A stretch of 64,000 bases of DNA from Streptomyces guryensis (lineage in GTDB: Bacteria > Actinomycetota > Actinomycetes > Streptomycetales > Streptomycetaceae): the NCBI RefSeq assembly GCF_021261325.1, contig NZ_JAJSBI010000004.1:434001-498000 (forward strand), in the 5' to 3' direction. Made by a program: the position numbers and the translations under genes. The notes beneath the pieces were generated by a model that saw only the letters and a program-made list of their open reading frames with translations, was not told the DNA's origin and made no database searches. Positions 54,371-62,514 of the stretch are shown in pieces (the first letter of the stretch is position 1; the number at the start of each line of letters is the position of its first letter).

Positions 54371-55331
54371 GCGAAGCGCACTGTTTGCGGCCTCGCTGAC
54401 CGCTTTGTCGTTGACGGCGAGTGGTTGCGTGGTGGTGCACGGGGAGCGCGAGGTGCTCCCCTCCACCACCCGCGCCGAGGCGGCCAAGGCGCTCGAACAG
54501 TTCACGTCCGCGTACAACAAGGCGGACAAGGCGTACGACGGTTCGCTCGACGCCGACCATGTCACGGGCGCCCTGGGCGACATCGACGCGGCCCGTCTCA
54601 AGGCCGGTCACGCGCTCAGCCCGTCCGGCAATCCGGCGCACACGCCGCTGAAGCTGACCGACGTGACGTACACGATCCCCAAGAAGGCGGGCTGGCCCCG
54701 CTGGTTCGTCGCGGAGGCGCAGGGCAACAAGGGCGGCACCCTGCACTGGCTGCTGGTGTTCAACCGCGACGGTCTGGGGCGGCCGTGGAAGGTGGCGTAT
54801 CTGACGCTCATCCGCCCGGGCACGCTGCCGAAGGTGAAGAAGGACGCGGACGGCTGGGCCGAGGCCGTACCGGCGAACTCCACCCGATTCGCCGTCCCGC
54901 CCGGGGACTTGAGCAAGGACTACGCGGCATACCTGAAGAGCGGCGGGAAGACCTTCGCTTCGGGTGAGCACACCGACCAGTGGCGCGCGCAGCGCAAGAA
55001 GCAGGAGAAGAAGCCGGGCCTGGTCACGCAGTTCATCGACGAGCCGCTGATCAGCGGCGACTACGCCCCGCTGGCGCTGCGCACGGTGGACGGTGGTGCG
55101 CTGGTGTTCTTCACCAACCGCCGCTACGAGAAGCAGACCGCCTTCGAGGGCACCTCGATCCCCACCCAGACCGCGAGCGTGAAGGCGCTGACGACCGGCG
55201 AGACCAAGCAGTCGCTGACGCTGGAGTACATGTCCAACGCAGTGGCCCTGGACCCGGGACAGGGCTCGGGCAGCGGCCAGGTGTCGATCCTGTCCCGACT
55301 GGAGGGACTGACGTCCGCACAGGGGTCGTAG
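54330..55331 (+). CDS. Lipoprotein of unknown function behind efeU
   Basis: A 333-residue exported lipoprotein. The N-terminus is highly basic (SRDRGPRRLRRLERS), then comes a hydrophobic stretch and the lipobox LTASGC. The mature part looks like two related alpha/beta halves (FTSAYNKADKAYDGSL, WFVAEAQGNKGGTLHWLLVF; then PLALRTVDGGALVFFTNRRY). I do not recognise a named enzyme; the pattern is found as DUF8094-type proteins in Streptomyces, to my recollection. It starts inside the end of efeU (41-base overlap), so it is coupled to the iron operon and may assist it outside the cell. Confidence 0.8.
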   Translation: MSRDRGPRRLRRLERSALFAASLTALSLTASGCVVVHGEREVLPSTTRAEAAKALEQFTSAYNKADKAYDGSLDADHVTGALGDIDAARLKAGHALSPSGNPAHTPLKLTDVTYTIPKKAGWPRWFVAEAQGNKGGTLHWLLVFNRDGLGRPWKVAYLTLIRPGTLPKVKKDADGWAEAVPANSTRFAVPPGDLSKDYAAYLKSGGKTFASGEHTDQWRAQRKKQEKKPGLVTQFIDEPLISGDYAPLALRTVDGGALVFFTNRRYEKQTAFEGTSIPTQTASVKALTTGETKQSLTLEYMSNAVALDPGQGSGSGQVSILSRLEGLTSAQGS

Positions 55332-55350
55332 GACGCCGAGCGGTTCGGTA

Positions 55351-55438
55351 GCGCCCCGAAAGGGGCGCGGGGCCGTGTTGGATCTGCGGCTACCGCCGCG
55401 TGGGCGCGACCGCCCCCAACGGCGCCGCAGACGAACAA
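55351..55438. repeat. Dispersed intergenic repeat, family B copy 2
   Basis: GCGCCCCGAAAGGGGCGC hairpin (55351-55368), then GTGTTGGATCTGCGGCTACC, GCCGCGTGGGCGCGACCG and GGCGCCGCAG. It matches 6813-6906 apart from a few substitutions. It lies between convergent genes. Confidence 0.8.
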
Positions 55439-55456
55439 CGGCCCATCGCGGAGCGC

Positions 55457-56191
55457 CTACTGGCGCAGGGGCCAGGCCGCGCTCGCGTGGTCGGGCTCCT
55501 CGCCCGCGTAACGCGCACCGGCGTCGGTGAGAATCTCGAGCAGGCTCAGAGGATCCGGCAGCGGGTGCTCCAGGCCGCGTACCCAGTGCACGCTCTGGTC
55601 GCCGGGCAGCCGGGCGGGCGGTACGAGGACGTAGGAGCCGCGGCAGTGCCAGCGCAGTCCGGGGTGCTCGTCCACCGTCTCGGGGTGGCAGTCCAGCTCG
55701 CACGGCCACCACTCGTCCTCGTCCTCGGGGGTGCCGCGGGTGAGGGTGAAGAAGAGCAGCCGGCCGTCGTCGCTCTCGGCGACGGGTCCGACCTCGATAC
55801 CGGCGGCGAGCAGCCGCTCCAGGGCCTCGCGGCCCACCTCCAGGGGCAGGTCGAGGACGTCGTGCACCATGCCGGTGGCGGTGATGAAGTTGGCCTGCGG
55901 CTGGTGGCGGGCCCAGCGCTCGATCTGGGCGCGGTCGGTGGTGGACTGCGTCTGCCAGGCGAACGACACGGGGTGCCGGGCCGGGGTGGGACAGCCCACA
56001 CGGTCGCAGGAGCAGCGGTAGCCGGGGGCGGGGTGCGCGGCGGGGGCGAGCGGCAGGCCCGCTCCGGCGGCGGCGAGCAGCAGGGCCTCACGGCGGGCGT
56101 CGTCGGCGCCGGTCTCCTTCGGGCGGCGGCCACGCAGCCACTGGGAGAGTTTGCCCTGCCGGCCGTTCCGGCCGTCCGACTCCGCGCTCAT
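55457..56191 (-). CDS. Primase/polymerase (Prim-Pol N-terminal-like) protein
   Basis: A 244-residue protein from ATG 56191. It resembles the bifunctional DNA primase/polymerase N-terminal domain: a Cys cluster (YRCSCDRVGCPTPARHP) where replicative Prim-Pols also carry one, then TDRAQIERWARHQPQANFIT, DLPLEVGREALERLL and GSYVLVPPARLPG. The DxD metal motif of active primases is not evident (the aligned segment reads HDVLDLP), so it may be a non-catalytic relative. Streptomyces have several such stand-alone proteins. It is not linked to mobile genes here. Confidence 0.78.
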   Translation of the reverse strand: MSAESDGRNGRQGKLSQWLRGRRPKETGADDARREALLLAAAGAGLPLAPAAHPAPGYRCSCDRVGCPTPARHPVSFAWQTQSTTDRAQIERWARHQPQANFITATGMVHDVLDLPLEVGREALERLLAAGIEVGPVAESDDGRLLFFTLTRGTPEDEDEWWPCELDCHPETVDEHPGLRWHCRGSYVLVPPARLPGDQSVHWVRGLEHPLPDPLSLLEILTDAGARYAGEEPDHASAAWPLRQ

Positions 56192-56337
56192 CTATCACCC
56201 TCGCCTTGCTGTCGTGCGGACCAGCATGCCCTATGGTCCCACCGCACCGTGCTCCGGGGTACCAGAAGGGACATCCGGGGTACGAGGGGCAAGACCGTGC
56301 AGTGCGTACTGACGACTGTGTCCGTGAGGTCGAGGTG

Positions 56338-57333
56338 CTACGGCTGAGGGGTGTGCGGCGGCCAGGAGTCGCCCCAGGCCGCGTCCCGGGCCTCCTTGTA
56401 CAGGTCTCCGTGGCGTTTGGTGACCGTGGTGCGGCCGAGGGACGGTTCGGTCTCGCACAGGTCCAGGAGGACCTGGCCCTTGCGGATCTGGGGCTTGCGT
56501 ACGACGCGGTTGGTCGCCGGGGACACCGGGAAGCGGGCCGCGGCGACGTAGCCGAACTTCTCGTCCTCGTACGGCAGGGAGCCGCCCTTGACCTGGCGGT
56601 GCAGGGAGGAACGGCTGACCCGGGCCGCGAAGTGGCACCAGTCCTCGCCGGGGACGATCGGGCAGCCGGCGCTGTGCGGGCAGGGCGCGGCGACGTGGAA
56701 GCCGGCGGCGATCAGGCGGTCGCGGGCCTCGATGACGCGGGCGTAGCCGGCGGGGGTGCCGGCCTCGACGATCACGACGGCCTGGGCGGCGGCCGCGGCG
56801 GCGTCGACGAGGGCGGCGCGGTCGGCTCCGGTCAGCTCGTTGAGGACGTAGGAGACGGTGAGGAGGTCCGTGGCTTCGAGGGTGAGGGCGGCACCGATGC
56901 GGGCGCGTCGCCAACTGGCCTGCTGGAGCGCCGGGTTGGCGGTGGCGAGTTCCTTGCCGAGGGTCAGGGCGGGTTCGGCCCAGTCGAGGACGGTGACGGG
57001 GCGGATGCCGTCCCAGGTGGCGGTGACGGCCCAGGTCGCGGCGCCGGTGCCGCCGCCGACGTCGGTGTGGCTGCCGGGCGTCCATCCGGGCGTGGCGTCG
57101 GCGAACGCCGCCAGTGCGGCGTGCACCGCCTCGAAGGTGGCGGGCATCCGGTAGGCGGCGTAGGCGGCCACGTCCGCGCGGTCTCGGAGGATGGGGGCGT
57201 CGGTCGGGGTGGCCCCGCGGTAGTTGGCGATGAGGCGGTCGACTGCCTGCGTGGCCTGCTTGGGCGGGAGGCCGTCGAGGAGGGTGGCCAGGCTGCGGCG
57301 CAGGGTTTCGGCCGGGGGTGCGGGGTCGTTCAC
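56338..57333 (-). CDS. Rsm22-family SAM-dependent methyltransferase
   Basis: A 331-residue protein from GTG 57333. The SAM site is TDVGGGTGAATWAV, followed by VTVLDWAEPALTLGKELA. VSYVLNELTGADRAALVDA is the Rsm22 family mark. A Cys/His set, CPHSAGCP...WCHF, corresponds to the metal or iron-sulfur binding part of mitochondrial Rsm22, and the C-terminus is basic. Mitochondrial relatives help assemble the small ribosomal subunit. Targets of the bacterial proteins are not settled. Single gene. Confidence 0.88.
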   Translation of the reverse strand: MNDPAPPAETLRRSLATLLDGLPPKQATQAVDRLIANYRGATPTDAPILRDRADVAAYAAYRMPATFEAVHAALAAFADATPGWTPGSHTDVGGGTGAATWAVTATWDGIRPVTVLDWAEPALTLGKELATANPALQQASWRRARIGAALTLEATDLLTVSYVLNELTGADRAALVDAAAAAAQAVVIVEAGTPAGYARVIEARDRLIAAGFHVAAPCPHSAGCPIVPGEDWCHFAARVSRSSLHRQVKGGSLPYEDEKFGYVAAARFPVSPATNRVVRKPQIRKGQVLLDLCETEPSLGRTTVTKRHGDLYKEARDAAWGDSWPPHTPQP

Positions 57334-57347
57334 CCGACGATTCTATT

Positions 57348-57430
57348 TCGCCCCCGCCGCCCCTACCCGTCCCGGTCCGGGGGCCGGCCCCCGGACCCCC
57401 GCTCCTCAAACGCCGGAGGGGCTGAATTTT
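57348..57430. repeat. Dispersed intergenic repeat, family A copy 5 (variant)
   Basis: CGCCCCCGCCGCCCCTACCC, GGGGGCCGGCCCCC hairpin, GACCCCCGCTCCTCAAACGC and CGGAGGGGCTGAA. It lacks the GGCCTGAACGGCCTCGTC block and matches the inverted half of copy 3 best. Confidence 0.75.
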
Positions 57431-57482
57431 CACCGGCCGGGGCTGATCTTCGCCCGTCGGCGCTTGGTCTTTCAGCCCAGGG

Positions 57483-58625
57483 TCAAGCCCTGGACGGGCT
57501 GCGGTACACCGCCCTCGCGAGGCGGGTCGCGGCCGCTGCTCTCGGGCGGCTGTCGGGGTCCCGTCGCCGCGGATGCACCGTGTTCGCCAGCAGAACGAGA
57601 AACGTGTCCGTCGCCGGATCGAGTACGAGCGACGTCCCCGTGAAGCCCGTGTGCCCCGCCGCTCCCCGCCCCGCCAGCTCGCCCATGAACCAGGGCTGGT
57701 CCACGGCGAACCCCAGACCCGGCGGGGTCAGCAGCAGCTCGACGAAGTCGGTGCCCAGGATGCGGGCGGGGCCGTAGGAGCCGCCCGCGAGAAGGGTGTG
57801 GGAGAAGACCGCCAGGTCGCGGGCGGTCGAGAAGAGACCGGCGTGGCCCGCGATGCCGCCCAGCGCCCAGGCGTTCTCGTCGTGGACGACCCCCCGCACC
57901 ATCCCCCGGTCCGCCTTGGCCCACGGCCGCCGCTGGTCCTCCGTCGCCGCCGCGCCGGGGCAGGGGCCGAAGTCGGTAGACAGCATGCCCAGTGGACGGG
58001 TGATCCCCTCACGGACCAGGACGTCCAGGGTGCGGCCGGTGATCCGTTCCAGCACGAACTGGAGCAGGAGGAAGTTGAGGTCGGAGTACGTGTACGTGCC
58101 GGGCACGCCGATCGGCGCCTCCGCCCGCAGCCTCGCCAGCCGCTCCGTGTCGTCCGCGCAGTCGTACAGCGGGAGTTCGGGGCGCAGCCCGGAGGTATGG
58201 GTGAGCAGCTCCCGTACGGTGATGCCGTGCCGGACGGCCGCGCGGAACTCGGGGAGGTACGCGCCGACCCGGGCGTCGATGCCGAGCGTGCCGCGCTCGA
58301 TCTGCTGCACGGCGGCGACCGCGGTGAACAGCTTGGTGAGGGAGGCCAGGTCGACGGGTGTGTCGACGGTCATCGGGACCCGGGCCTCGGGCGGCAGTTC
58401 GACGCCACGGTCGGTGTCGGGGTCGTAGGCCGAGTATCTGACGGCCCAGCCCGCAGCCTCCTCGACCGCCATCACCGGCCCGCGGCCTGCGACGACGACG
58501 GTGCCCGCGGCCCAGGGGCGGTCCCCGGTGGTGAGGTCGTGGACCTCCTGGACGAGGCGGCGGAGTTCGCCGGGGTCGAGTCCGGCCCGTTCGGGACTGT
58601 CCCCACGCAGTCTCGGTGCGCTCAG
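57483..58625 (-). CDS. Beta-lactamase-fold serine hydrolase, apparent CTG start
   Basis: A 380-residue protein of the class C beta-lactamase/D-Ala-carboxypeptidase fold. The nucleophile motif is SLTK (VDLASLTKLFTA), the Tyr motif is YSDLN (TYTYSDLNFLLLQ), and HTGFTG stands in for the KTG-type third motif. The product may hydrolyse esters or amides of cell-wall or secondary compounds. No signal peptide is seen. The start is unusual: GGAAGGAGCGGGCAG is followed by CTG 58625, whose last two bases plus A form the TGA stop of the MFS gene. The next in-frame ATG comes about 46 codons later, inside the fold. Confidence 0.85.
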   Translation of the reverse strand: MSAPRLRGDSPERAGLDPGELRRLVQEVHDLTTGDRPWAAGTVVVAGRGPVMAVEEAAGWAVRYSAYDPDTDRGVELPPEARVPMTVDTPVDLASLTKLFTAVAAVQQIERGTLGIDARVGAYLPEFRAAVRHGITVRELLTHTSGLRPELPLYDCADDTERLARLRAEAPIGVPGTYTYSDLNFLLLQFVLERITGRTLDVLVREGITRPLGMLSTDFGPCPGAAATEDQRRPWAKADRGMVRGVVHDENAWALGGIAGHAGLFSTARDLAVFSHTLLAGGSYGPARILGTDFVELLLTPPGLGFAVDQPWFMGELAGRGAAGHTGFTGTSLVLDPATDTFLVLLANTVHPRRRDPDSRPRAAAATRLARAVYRSPSRA

Positions 58626-59920
58626 CTGCCCGCTCCTTCCGCGGTGGTACGCCCGTTCCGAGGTCGGCACATTCCCACGAAGCAGGCCAGTGCCACCAGC
58701 GCTGCGGCCAGTTGGACGACGGCCATCGGGACGGCGGTGTGCTCTCCGGCGATCCCGACGAGCGGAGAGGCGACGGCGCCGATGAGGAACGAGGACGTGC
58801 CGAGCAGCGCGGACGCCGAACCGGCTGCGTGCTTGGTGCGCATGAGGGCGAGGGCCTGGGCGTTCGGCAGGGTCACGCCCATCGCGGACATCAGGACGAA
58901 GAGGGCCGCGGCGACCGGCGCCAGGCCGACCTTGCCGAAGACACCGGTGGACATCAGCAGGAGGGCGGTCGCGGCGGTGATGACGGCGAGCAGTCCCGCG
59001 CCCAGCGCCCGGTCCAGCCGGACCCTTCCGACCAGCAGCTTTCCGTTGATCTGGCCCACGGTCACCAGCCCCACCGAGTTCAGGCCGAACAGCAGGCTGA
59101 ACGTCTGCGGGGAGGCGCCGTAGATCTCCTGGATCACGTAGGGCGAGGCCGATATGTAGGCGAAGAGGGCCGCGAACGCGAAACCGCCCGCCAGCATGAA
59201 ACCGGTGAAGGGCAGGTCGGCGAGGAGGCGGCGCATCGAGTGCAGGGCCTCGCCGACTCCCCCGCCGTGCCGCTCGGCCGCGGGAAGGGTCTCGGGGAGC
59301 TTCGCCCAGACGAACCCGGTCAGCACCGTGCCCACGACCGTGAGCACCACGAACACGCCCCGCCAGTCCGTCACCCGCAGGATCTGCCCGCCGATCAGCG
59401 GCGCGACGATCGGGGCGACCCCGCCGATCAGCATGAGGGTGGAGAAGAAGCGGGCCATCGCCACGCCGTCGTACAGGTCGCGGACCACGGCTCGCGCGAT
59501 GACGATCCCCGCCGCGCCCGCCAGCCCCTGCGCGAGCCGGAACGCGACCAGGAGCTCGACGGTCGGCGCGAACGCGCACAGGACGGTCGAGACGACGTAG
59601 GCGACCAGGCCGATCAGCAGGGGGCGCCGGCGGCCCCACCGGTCGCTCATCGGGCCGGCCACCAGCTGTCCGAGCGCCATCCCGAGCAGACAGGCGGTGA
59701 GCGTGAGCTGGACGGTGGCCGCGGGTGCGTGCAGGGAGTTCGTGACCTCCGGGAGCGAGGGGAGATACATGTCCATGGCCAGTGGCGGTGTCGCCGTGAG
59801 GCCGCCGAGGATCAGGGTGACGAGCAGCCCGGTACGGGGAACGGTACGGGCGGCGGCCGGTTCCGCTCCCGGTCCGGCCGCCTGTTCTATGTGCGGTTTC
59901 GACGCCCCCTGCTCGGGCAT
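58622..59920 (-). CDS. MFS multidrug exporter, Bcr/CflA family
   Basis: A 432-residue 12-span transporter from ATG 59920, preceded by GGAGGGG. A cytoplasmic lead of about 28 residues precedes span 1. The family mark is [13 protein letters not shown] in span 1, and motif A is [31 protein letters not shown] is the motif C region. Bcr/CflA proteins export bicyclomycin, chloramphenicol or sulfonamides; the substrate here is unknown. It overlaps the serine hydrolase gene by four bases (CTGA), so the pair forms an operon. Confidence 0.92.
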   Translation of the reverse strand: MPEQGASKPHIEQAAGPGAEPAAARTVPRTGLLVTLILGGLTATPPLAMDMYLPSLPEVTNSLHAPAATVQLTLTACLLGMALGQLVAGPMSDRWGRRRPLLIGLVAYVVSTVLCAFAPTVELLVAFRLAQGLAGAAGIVIARAVVRDLYDGVAMARFFSTLMLIGGVAPIVAPLIGGQILRVTDWRGVFVVLTVVGTVLTGFVWAKLPETLPAAERHGGGVGEALHSMRRLLADLPFTGFMLAGGFAFAALFAYISASPYVIQEIYGASPQTFSLLFGLNSVGLVTVGQINGKLLVGRVRLDRALGAGLLAVITAATALLLMSTGVFGKVGLAPVAAALFVLMSAMGVTLPNAQALALMRTKHAAGSASALLGTSSFLIGAVASPLVGIAGEHTAVPMAVVQLAAALVALACFVGMCRPRNGRTTAEGAGS

Positions 59921-60062
59921 GTGCCCCTCCCTCTCCGAGTGCTACGCCCCTATGATCTCAGCTCGCACACAGTGCCGAATATCACGTGCCCGTCAGACCG
60001 CTCGACCCGGATGGCGGACGGTCTCGTCCCGTATGCCGGACCCTCGCCTACGCTGCGGGCCC

Positions 60063-60848
60063 ATGAATGCCATGGAGACTGAGAAGCGGGGGACGGGCGG
60101 GCAGCCGAGGATCGCGGTGGTGACCGGCGCCGGCTCCGGCATCGGACGGGCGGTTGCCGTGGAGCTGCTGCGCGCGGGCTGGTCGGTGGCGCTGGCGGGG
60201 CGGCGGCCCGGGACGCTGGAGGAGACGGCGGCGCTGGTGCCGGGCGGCGCCAGTCTCGCCGTACGGACCGACGTCTCGCAGCCGGAGGAGGTGGCCGCGC
60301 TGTTCGCCGCCGCCGTCGAGCGGTTCGGGCGGGTGGACCTGCTGTTCAACAACGCGGGGACGTTCGGTCCCGGCGGGGTGCCGGTCGAGGAGCTGGAGTA
60401 CGACGCCTGGCGGCATGTGGTGGACACCAATCTCAACGGGGCGTTCCTGTGCGCACAGGCGGCGTACCGGCAGATGAAGGAGCAGGACCCGCAGGGCGGA
60501 CGGATCATCAACAACGGTTCCATCTCCGCCCATGTGCCGCGGCCGAACTCCGTCGCCTACACGGCGACCAAGCACGCGCTCACCGGCCTCACCAAGTCGC
60601 TCTCGCTGGACGGACGGCCGTACGGCATCGCGGTCGGGCAGATCGACATCGGCAACGCGGCGACCGACATGACCGCGCGGATGCAGACCGGAGCGCTGCA
60701 GGCCAACGGCGAGATCGCACCCGAGCCCGTGATGGACGTCGCCGACGTGGCGCGCACGGTGCGACACATGGCCGAGCTGCCGCTGGAGGCGAACGTGCAG
60801 TTCGCGACGGTGCTGGCGACCGCGATGCCGTACGTGGGCCGCGGCTGA
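60063..60848 (+). CDS. Short-chain dehydrogenase/reductase
   Basis: A 261-residue classical SDR from ATG 60063 (or ATG 60072). The cofactor loop is [10 protein letters not shown], with Arg-Arg after the second strand (LAGRRPG), which favours NADP(H). NNAG follows strand 4. The catalytic Ser, Tyr and Lys are in NNGSISAHV and YTATKHA. The substrate loop after strand 6 ([14 protein letters not shown]) is typical of hydroxysteroid or keto-reductase-like members. Substrate unknown. Diverges from the MFS gene. Confidence 0.92.
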   Translation: MNAMETEKRGTGGQPRIAVVTGAGSGIGRAVAVELLRAGWSVALAGRRPGTLEETAALVPGGASLAVRTDVSQPEEVAALFAAAVERFGRVDLLFNNAGTFGPGGVPVEELEYDAWRHVVDTNLNGAFLCAQAAYRQMKEQDPQGGRIINNGSISAHVPRPNSVAYTATKHALTGLTKSLSLDGRPYGIAVGQIDIGNAATDMTARMQTGALQANGEIAPEPVMDVADVARTVRHMAELPLEANVQFATVLATAMPYVGRG

Positions 60849-60890
60849 CCGACCCGGCAGGTCCTCAACTCGTCAACTTGCACAACCGGA

Positions 60891-61089
60891 ATTTGAGCGT
60901 CCGCACCAATGCAGCCGGTCGTGGACTTATGCTCAAATCTCCTACACAAGAGCTTCACACTTGGGGGAGTGCAGTTCCGTAGGACGGCAGACCATGCCGA
61001 GGGGGGATGGCAGCCGTTCCACCGCACCGGGTGGGGGTGGATCTCGCGTGGGACCGCGAGGTACGCACCGGTGGGTGGAACGGCTGCCA
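60891..61089. other. Intergenic region rich in inverted repeats
   Basis: ATTTGAGC (60891-60898) and GCTCAAAT (60931-60938) are inverted 8-mers in an A+T-rich patch. TGGCAGCCGTTCCACC (61008-61023) and GGTGGAACGGCTGCCA (61074-61089) are perfect 16-base arms. Between them CTCGCG and CGCGAG form an inner hairpin. The long stem ends 7 bases before the D,D-carboxypeptidase stop and faces the SDR gene, so a bidirectional terminator fits. The upstream part has promoter-like composition, so a small structured RNA is also possible. No convincing ORF. Confidence 0.55.
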
Positions 61090-61096
61090 CACAACG

Positions 61097-62245
61097 TCAG
61101 TTGGCGTGCTTGCCGCCGCGCTTCCCGCGCCTGCGCAGCGCCCACACACCGCCCGCCAGCAGGGCGACCGTGCCGCCCGCACCCTCCAGCAACCGCCAGG
61201 CCGAGGGGTCCACGGCCCCCGCGCCCGGGGCGCCGGCCGCCGCCTGGGCCGACTTCCGGGTGGGGGTCACCCTCGCTCCGCCCTCGCTGATCGGCTCGAC
61301 CAGCGTGCCGACCGGTTCGGCCGAACCGCCGTGCGTGAAGCCCCAGTCGAGCAGCGCGGCCGTCTCCTCGTAGACGGCGTTGGAGCCGCTCTTCGGGTGC
61401 ATCACGGTGGCCAGCAGGGTCCGGCCGCCGCGGGTGGCGGCACCGGTGAAGGTGTTGCCGGCGTTGCTGGTGTAACCGTTCTTGACGCCGATCAGTCCGT
61501 CGTACGTCTTCAAGCCCCACGCGCCGGTGAGCAGACGGTCGGTGTTCTGGATCTGGAAGGTCTTCTTTCCGCCGGCCGGGAAGTCGGCGGTCCTGGTGTG
61601 GCAGTACTCGCGGAAGTCGGCGTTCTTCAGTCCGTGCCGGGCGAAGAGGGTGAGGTCGTAGGCGGAGGAGAGCTGGCCCTTGTGGTCGAAGCCGTCGGGG
61701 CTGACCACATGGGTGTCCAGGGCCTGCAGGTCCTCGGCCTTGGCCTGCATCTCGGCGACCGTCTTCGCCACTCCCCCGTTCATATGGGCGAGCACATGCA
61801 CGGCGTCGTTGCCGGAGCGGAGGAAGACGCCCTGCCACAGCTGCTCGACGGTGTACGTGATCCCGGGCTTGACCCCGACCAGGCTGGAGCCGGCCGGGAT
61901 GTCGGCCAGGTCGGCGTCGATCACCTTGTACCGCTCGCTCCGCTGGAACTTCTTCAGCACCGTGTCGGCGAACAGCATCTTCAGCGTGGACGCGGGCGGA
62001 AGGCGCCGGTGCGCGGCGAACGAAGCGAGTACCTCTCCGCTCTCGCCGTCGGCGACGATCCAGGCACTCGCGGTGAGCTTACCGGGCAGCCCTGTGGCGC
62101 CGCTCACCTGAATTCCCTTACGGGCGAGTCGCTCACCGCCGACGACGGTGCCGACAGCGGAAGCGGGAGTCGCGGCGGCAAGCGGAATCGCGGCTGCGGC
62201 CAGGCCGAGAGCAGCACGCCGGGACAGCGGAGAAGAACCGTGCAT
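61097..62245 (-). CDS. D-alanyl-D-alanine carboxypeptidase (S11, PBP5/6 type)
   Basis: A 382-residue membrane-anchored cell-wall enzyme that trims the terminal D-Ala of peptidoglycan stems. The chosen start is ATG 62245; TTG 62269 is possible. A signal peptide with an SRRAALGLAAAAIPLA core (Tat-like twin Arg) precedes the domain. The active-site motifs are STLK (PPASTLKMLFAD), SGN (LRSGNDAVH) and KNG (GVKNGYTSNAGNTF) in place of KTG, a change common in actinobacteria. A C-terminal span (LLEGAGGTVALLAGGVWAL) and a basic tail (RRRGKRGGKHAN) anchor it. Single gene. Confidence 0.93.
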   Translation of the reverse strand: MHGSSPLSRRAALGLAAAAIPLAAATPASAVGTVVGGERLARKGIQVSGATGLPGKLTASAWIVADGESGEVLASFAAHRRLPPASTLKMLFADTVLKKFQRSERYKVIDADLADIPAGSSLVGVKPGITYTVEQLWQGVFLRSGNDAVHVLAHMNGGVAKTVAEMQAKAEDLQALDTHVVSPDGFDHKGQLSSAYDLTLFARHGLKNADFREYCHTRTADFPAGGKKTFQIQNTDRLLTGAWGLKTYDGLIGVKNGYTSNAGNTFTGAATRGGRTLLATVMHPKSGSNAVYEETAALLDWGFTHGGSAEPVGTLVEPISEGGARVTPTRKSAQAAAGAPGAGAVDPSAWRLLEGAGGTVALLAGGVWALRRRGKRGGKHAN

Positions 62246-62393
62246 CCCGGGACGGTAACACCCACTCAACAGCAGTTTCCTGGCAGTACGCCGTCTACGG
62301 CATAGGAATTAGCCGTCTTACGGAATTCTGACCTGGCACCCCACTTGCTCAGGTCTGGTACATCCTTTACTCGGGCCACCACAAAGGGAAAGA

Positions 62394-62416
62394 CCGGGGA
62401 AAGGGTTTCTCCCCGG
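62394..62416 (-). terminator. Hairpin terminator candidate before the aldo/keto reductase end
   Basis: CCGGGGA (62394-62400) and TCTCCCCGG (to 62416) pair around AAGGGTT. On the minus strand it is followed by TCTTTCCCTTTG; on the plus strand by CTTTTG. It may end the aldo/keto reductase transcript or act both ways. Confidence 0.55.
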
Positions 62417-62420
62417 CTTT

Positions 62421-62454
62421 TGACCTCCTCCGTCGCCCTGAGGGGCGAGGATTC
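62421..62454. repeat. Orphan IS200/IS605 tnpB-type right end
   Basis: TTGACCTCCTCCG...CGCCCTGAGGGGCGAGG...ATTC has the same order as the right end at 399-430 (TTGACATCCTCCG, hairpin, GGATG) but no tnpB lies beside it; the neighbouring minus-strand gene is an aldo/keto reductase. Similar hairpins with the GACATCCTCC lead mark TnpB elements in many Streptomyces. It is probably the scar of a deleted element. Confidence 0.5.
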
Positions 62455-62514
62455 TCCGCTGTGGGTGGCCCTCGTGGGTGAGGGCCGCCCGCTGCGGGTG
62501 GGTTCGTGGGCCGT

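Noticed and set aside
60961..61290. Small ORF beginning MPRGDGSRST
   Set aside because: It covers both arms of the inverted repeat and continues antisense into the carboxypeptidase gene; composition is low-complexity.
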